From Caballeronia sp. SEWSISQ10-4 2 (lineage in GTDB: Bacteria > Pseudomonadota > Gammaproteobacteria > Burkholderiales > Burkholderiaceae), in assembly GCF_030464885.1 (NCBI RefSeq), contig NZ_JALPRJ010000012.1, positions 1 to 64,000 of the forward strand: DNA of 64,000 nt, given 5' to 3'. Shown here piece after piece: positions 60,769 to 64,000 of this stretch (its first letter is position 1; every line of letters starts with the position of its first letter). The notes below the pieces were generated by a model. It made no database searches and was not told where the DNA came from. It was given only the letters and a program-made list of their open reading frames with translations. A program made the position numbers and the translations under genes.

Positions 60769-61201
60769 CAAAGTTCTCCCGTGTTTAGTTATTAGGCAAA
60801 CCGCAGGTCTATTTGACGGCTGCGGTTCATGCGAGGGCTTTTGGCCCGCGGGTAATAATATTTCCGTCAAATTAAAACAGGATCTGTTTTTGATTGTGTG
60901 TCTCCCGTTCACAACATTGGATTGACTTTTGATTCACGGGATATCGCATAAAATTTGAGTCGATTGATGTTTGCTGCAATGCACTTAGATGCCATTTCGT
61001 TTTTGAATAATCGTTAACCATAGGAATTTTCGGCATCGCGGATCGGACGTAGGTAATGTGCAGATACCAAATAGCGATGAATGACCGCGTCGGCCGACGT
61101 CAGTCCCGAACTCATTGTTTCGGGTCGCGGTAAAATGAAACGTTTATTGCATACGGCCTTGCATCGCCCGCCCGCATTTCTATGTTGCTGCTTGCGCTGC
61201 C
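60769..61201. other. Intergenic stretch between porin and UPF0149 gene
   Basis: About 430 bp, AT-rich in parts, with no gene. It should hold the porin promoter on the minus strand. A TTGACT...GCATAA pair on the plus strand (60922 and about 60946) could start transcription toward the UPF0149 gene, but the match is weak. Confidence 0.4.
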
Positions 61202-61948
61202 GTGACGAAACCCCATTCGAGACCACGCTCCAAAATGCATCTCCTGTCCGACGACGAGCTGGAAGAACTCGACCAGTTCCTGATGTCCGATTTAGTATCG
61301 GACGCAACATTGCTGATCGACAGTCTGGACGGCTATTTGACCGCCATCGCGATCGGTCCGATCACATTGATGCCTAGTCAATGGCTGCCGGGTATCTGGG
61401 GGCCTGAGCCCGACGACGCGCCTGAATTCGGGTCGATGGAACAAGCGCAACGCGTTATGAATCTGATAGTGCGGCACTTCAACAGCATCATCGCGAGCCT
61501 GGAGAATGATCCGGATTTTATCGCGCCGATCTTCAGCGAAAACGAGTTTCCAGACGACCCGCACGTGTACCTCGACGCAGAGGCTTGGGCGGTTGGTTTC
61601 ATGCAGGGTGTCGACCTGTGCCGGTCTGCGTGGAAACCGTTGTTCGATGAAACGCAGGGACAAGCATGGATACGGCCGTTGCACTTACTCGGGTCTAACG
61701 ACGTGAGCGAGGAAGAATGCGCGCTCGTCCTTAGACCCGATCAACGGGAACAGCTTTCGAAACAGATTCCCGCCAGCATTGCCTCGATCTACCGTTATTG
61801 GCTCCCGTTCCGGGCAGCGGTGTTCGAACGCCAACTCGCGACGACGGCTCAGCGCGCCGCGCCGAAAGTCGGCCGCAACGATCCATGCCCATGCGGCTCG
61901 GGAAAGAAGTTCAAGAAATGCTGCGGAGCGGGAAGCATTCTTCACTAG
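61202..61948 (+). CDS. UPF0149 (YecA/YgfB-like) protein with SEC-C zinc motif
   Basis: A 248-residue protein. The N-terminal UPF0149 domain ([39 protein letters not shown]) is followed by a C-terminal SEC-C zinc-binding motif, [23 protein letters not shown] motifs bind Zn and occur in SecA and nucleic-acid-associated proteins; the role of the combination is not known. Start uncertain: GTG at 61202 or ATG at 61235, neither with a strong ribosome site. Confidence 0.85.
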   Translation: MTKPHSRPRSKMHLLSDDELEELDQFLMSDLVSDATLLIDSLDGYLTAIAIGPITLMPSQWLPGIWGPEPDDAPEFGSMEQAQRVMNLIVRHFNSIIASLENDPDFIAPIFSENEFPDDPHVYLDAEAWAVGFMQGVDLCRSAWKPLFDETQGQAWIRPLHLLGSNDVSEEECALVLRPDQREQLSKQIPASIASIYRYWLPFRAAVFERQLATTAQRAAPKVGRNDPCPCGSGKKFKKCCGAGSILH

Positions 61949-62054
61949 TGCGGACGATGATTCTGGAACCGCCGTGCGACTATTGGCAGTGGCAGAACCG
62001 GACCGCGATCCCTCCCAGGGCGATTGGACCCGCGGTGGAATCCTCATTTTGAAG

Positions 62055-62903
62055 TTACTCGACGAAGTCCGTCGCTTCGGATGAGCCTTTCCACGCATCG
62101 ATGTCGTGTTGGACCGCCGCTGCCTTTTGCGCTGCCAGTTCGTTGGCGATCTTGCTGGCGAACAGGTGCAACGGTGGGGCGGCCACGTCTACGGCCTGCA
62201 TGATCAGCATGGCCAGCTTTTCCGGATCGCCGGCCTGATGACCGTGCAGCGCGCCAAGGTGAAGATCGAGCGACGCCTTGGCTTCCGTGTATTCATCGAT
62301 CTGTCGTTTGGCCACTGCCAGCGCGCCGCTCGACAGAAAATCCGTGCGCACCGGTCCCGGATACACCACCGTTGCCTTGATGCCGAACTCGGCCACCTCG
62401 GCGGCCAGCGACTCCGTCAGGCCGGCGAGCGCGAACTTGCTCGCCGCATAACTGCCCCAGCCTGCGTATCCGCCTTGAAAACCGACGATCGATGAGATAT
62501 TTACAACATGCCCGCTGCGCTGTTCGCGCAGATGCGAAAGCGCGTGCCGCAACACGGTCAGGGGCGCGAACAAGTTGATGTTGAAGTTCTCCCGAAGCTC
62601 TACGTCCGAGAGGCCCTCGATGGTTCCCTGTTGTGCGTAGCCGGCGTTATTGACGATCACATCGATCTTGCCGAACGTCTTGATCGTTTGCTCGATGGCG
62701 GACCGCACGCTCTGGTCGTCGGTCAGATCGACTTGCAGAGGAAGAAACTGCCCGGAGGCGGGGCCAATCGCTTCCGTCAGCGACACCACGGTTCGCGAGG
62801 TCGTGGCAACGCGATCGCCACGCGCGAGAAGTTGCCGCACGAGTCGTTGGCCGACGCCTTTCGATGCGCCGGTGACAAACCAGATTTTTGCAGACTTGCT
62901 CAT
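62055..62903 (-). CDS. Short-chain dehydrogenase/reductase
   Basis: A 282-residue SDR with WFVTGASKGVGQRL as the glycine motif, VIVNNAGYAQQG, the Ser in VVNISSIVG and YAASK. The GTIEGLSDVELRENFNINLF segment is typical of the ketoreductase-like branch. AAGGAAA lies upstream of the ATG at 62903; a longer frame to 62993 is not supported. The first to be reached of three minus-strand SDR genes that run together at the window end; substrate unknown. Confidence 0.9.
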   Translation of the reverse strand: MSKSAKIWFVTGASKGVGQRLVRQLLARGDRVATTSRTVVSLTEAIGPASGQFLPLQVDLTDDQSVRSAIEQTIKTFGKIDVIVNNAGYAQQGTIEGLSDVELRENFNINLFAPLTVLRHALSHLREQRSGHVVNISSIVGFQGGYAGWGSYAASKFALAGLTESLAAEVAEFGIKATVVYPGPVRTDFLSSGALAVAKRQIDEYTEAKASLDLHLGALHGHQAGDPEKLAMLIMQAVDVAAPPLHLFASKIANELAAQKAAAVQHDIDAWKGSSEATDFVE

Positions 62904-62976
62904 GATAATTTCCTTGATAAATAAGCAATCCAAATTTAAACGAGAACGACTTTTCAAAAGAATGCGGCCAAAGGCC

Positions 62977-63738
62977 TTACTTGAGCGCCACACTCATGCC
63001 GCCATCCGCCATCACAACCGCGCCGACGATATAACTGGCTCTCTCGGACGCCAGAAAGGCGATCACTTCAGCGATTTCCCGCGGATCGGCCGCACGTTTG
63101 ATCGGCGCGTTCTTGCCGTGCTCGGCGAGGAAGGCCGGGCCATCTTCGTGGAGGTGGTTCGTGATGTTGGTCACCGCATCGCCGGACCCCACCGCATTGA
63201 CACGAATGCCGTGATCGATCGCCTCGAGCGACATGGCACGCGTCAACTGGGCGAGCGCGCCTTTCGACGCCGCGTAGGCGGCGATCAGCGGAAACGCCTG
63301 ATAACACGCGTATGAACCAACATTGACGATGGCGCCGGTCTTCGCCGGCATCATCGCGCGCATTGCCTCGCGCGAGAACAGGAATGCACCGGTGGAATTG
63401 ACCGCCTGAATGCCGTTCCAGTCATCGAGCGTCATCTCGACGACCGGCTTGTTAATGATGATCGCGGCGTTGTTGACCAGAATGTCCAGCTTGCCGAAGC
63501 GTTCCATCGCGGCGGACACGGCGCGCACAGCGCTTTCCTCATGCGCGACGTCGGCGACGAGTGGGACGATCCCCGGACGGGCCAACGCTTCGACGTTGGC
63601 GCGGCGCCCGACGGCGACCACGCTGGCGCCTTGCGCGTGCAGTAGCTCGGTGGTGGCGAGTCCGATGCCGCTTGCCGCGCCGGTGACGATCGCGACCTTG
63701 CCGGCGAACGGCTGATTGGCAGATGCATGTGAAGCCAT
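62977..63738 (-). CDS. Short-chain dehydrogenase/reductase
   Basis: A 253-residue classical SDR: KVAIVTGAASGIGLATTELL, LVNNAAII, the Ser in IVNVGSYACY, YAASK, and the DGGMSVALK end. It lies 73 nt upstream of the SDR at 62055 and 36 nt downstream of a third SDR gene, all on the minus strand, so a single transcript is likely. The substrate is unknown. Confidence 0.92.
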   Translation of the reverse strand: MASHASANQPFAGKVAIVTGAASGIGLATTELLHAQGASVVAVGRRANVEALARPGIVPLVADVAHEESAVRAVSAAMERFGKLDILVNNAAIIINKPVVEMTLDDWNGIQAVNSTGAFLFSREAMRAMMPAKTGAIVNVGSYACYQAFPLIAAYAASKGALAQLTRAMSLEAIDHGIRVNAVGSGDAVTNITNHLHEDGPAFLAEHGKNAPIKRAADPREIAEVIAFLASERASYIVGAVVMADGGMSVALK

Positions 63739-63774
63739 GGTGAATTTCTCCCTAGTCCTAAGAGATGAGGATCG

Positions 63775-64000
63775 TTAGAAAGGGCTCGCCGTCGGGCGCA
63801 CGACGATTTCGCTGACATCGACATCCGCCGGCTGTTCGATCGCATAGGCCATCGCGCGCGCAATGGCGTCCGACGTGAGCGCGATGCGGCGAAAGTCGCG
63901 CATGGCTGTCCGCGCGGTTTCGTCGGAGATCGACTCGGCCAACTCCGACTCCACGACGCCCGGGCAGATCACGGTCACGCGAATCTTGTCGGTTTCCTGC
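63775..64000 (-). CDS. Short-chain dehydrogenase/reductase, C-terminal part only
   Basis: The window ends inside this gene. Only the last 74 or so codons are seen, with RVTVICPGVVESELAESISDETARTAMRDF followed by an ALTSDAIARAMAYAIEQP helix, a pattern of the SDR C-terminal half after the catalytic Tyr-Lys. It would be the most upstream member of a tandem of three SDR genes. The start is outside the window. Confidence 0.8.
   Translation of the reverse strand, partial: QETDKIRVTVICPGVVESELAESISDETARTAMRDFRRIALTSDAIARAMAYAIEQPADVDVSEIVVRPTASPF

Noticed and set aside
1-64000. CRISPR array, tRNA or rRNA genes
   Set aside because: No regularly spaced direct repeats and no recognisable cloverleaf or ribosomal sequence was seen in reading through the window.

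Overview
The window looks like a chromosomal segment of a Burkholderia-sensu-lato betaproteobacterium (Burkholderia, Paraburkholderia or Caballeronia). The reasons are high G+C coding sequence, two Burkholderia-style general porins ending in Phe, a LexA-controlled imuA-imuB-dnaE2 cassette, an ohr/ohrR pair, and a very dense set of LysR and TetR regulators. No rRNA, tRNA, CRISPR array or complete insertion sequence was recognised. All functions are read from the sequence and from knowledge of the families; no database search was run.

Layout. 0.2-5.3 kb: a CHASE-PAS-PAS-GGDEF-EAL sensor overlapping a periplasmic solute-binding protein gene, then a secreted FKBP isomerase. 5.3-15 kb: redox and electrophile-handling genes, each beside its own regulator (two Old Yellow Enzymes, an SDR, a CxxC carboxymuconolactone decarboxylase-like protein, an NTF2-like protein, a glutathione transferase), with clear palindromic operators. 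15.8-28.6 kb: the most unusual region. A porin, a maleate isomerase/Asp-Glu racemase family enzyme, an aromatic-acid MFS transporter and a TetR repressor lie beside a tight 11-gene operon. The operon encodes a Rieske oxygenase alpha subunit, a small unknown protein, two cupins, an FAD reductase, an NTF2-like protein, PyrK- and PyrD-like proteins, a Rieske ferredoxin, an asparaginase-like protein and a double EthD-like protein. The same palindrome, GAATG(G/C)CATTC, lies in the promoter of the operon and upstream of the transporter, so one repressor probably controls both.

28.6-44.4 kb: more single-enzyme/regulator modules: LysR with an aldo-keto reductase, MerR with a methyltransferase, TetR with an enoyl/quinone reductase plus a second NTF2-like paralogue, OhrR with Ohr, and TetR with an SDR. 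Between them are a serine hydrolase, an NDH-2-like flavoprotein, an Ap4A phosphorylase-like protein and a DUF72 protein. 44.5-49.9 kb: the SOS mutasome cassette with a perfect LexA box. 50-53.7 kb: a gene-poor, eroded stretch with an integrase fragment, a two-helix membrane protein and a frameshifted envelope protein. 53.7-56.3 kb: a FecR / OmpA lipoprotein / CHASE2 envelope operon. 56.6-64 kb: a phytanoyl-CoA dioxygenase-like enzyme with an amino-acid-type binding protein, a frameshifted LysR gene, a second porin with a strong terminator, a UPF0149/SEC-C protein and three tandem SDR genes, the last cut by the window edge.

Taken together the segment reads as an accessory metabolic and stress region. 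Inducible enzymes for reactive carbonyls, enones and peroxides surround one larger catabolic cluster whose combination of Rieske oxygenase, dihydroorotate-dehydrogenase-like pair and amidase-like enzyme suggests breakdown of a nitrogen-containing ring compound. Both the PyrD-like and the asparaginase-like proteins keep their catalytic residues but have lost a substrate-recognition residue, so neither is likely to act on the classical substrate.
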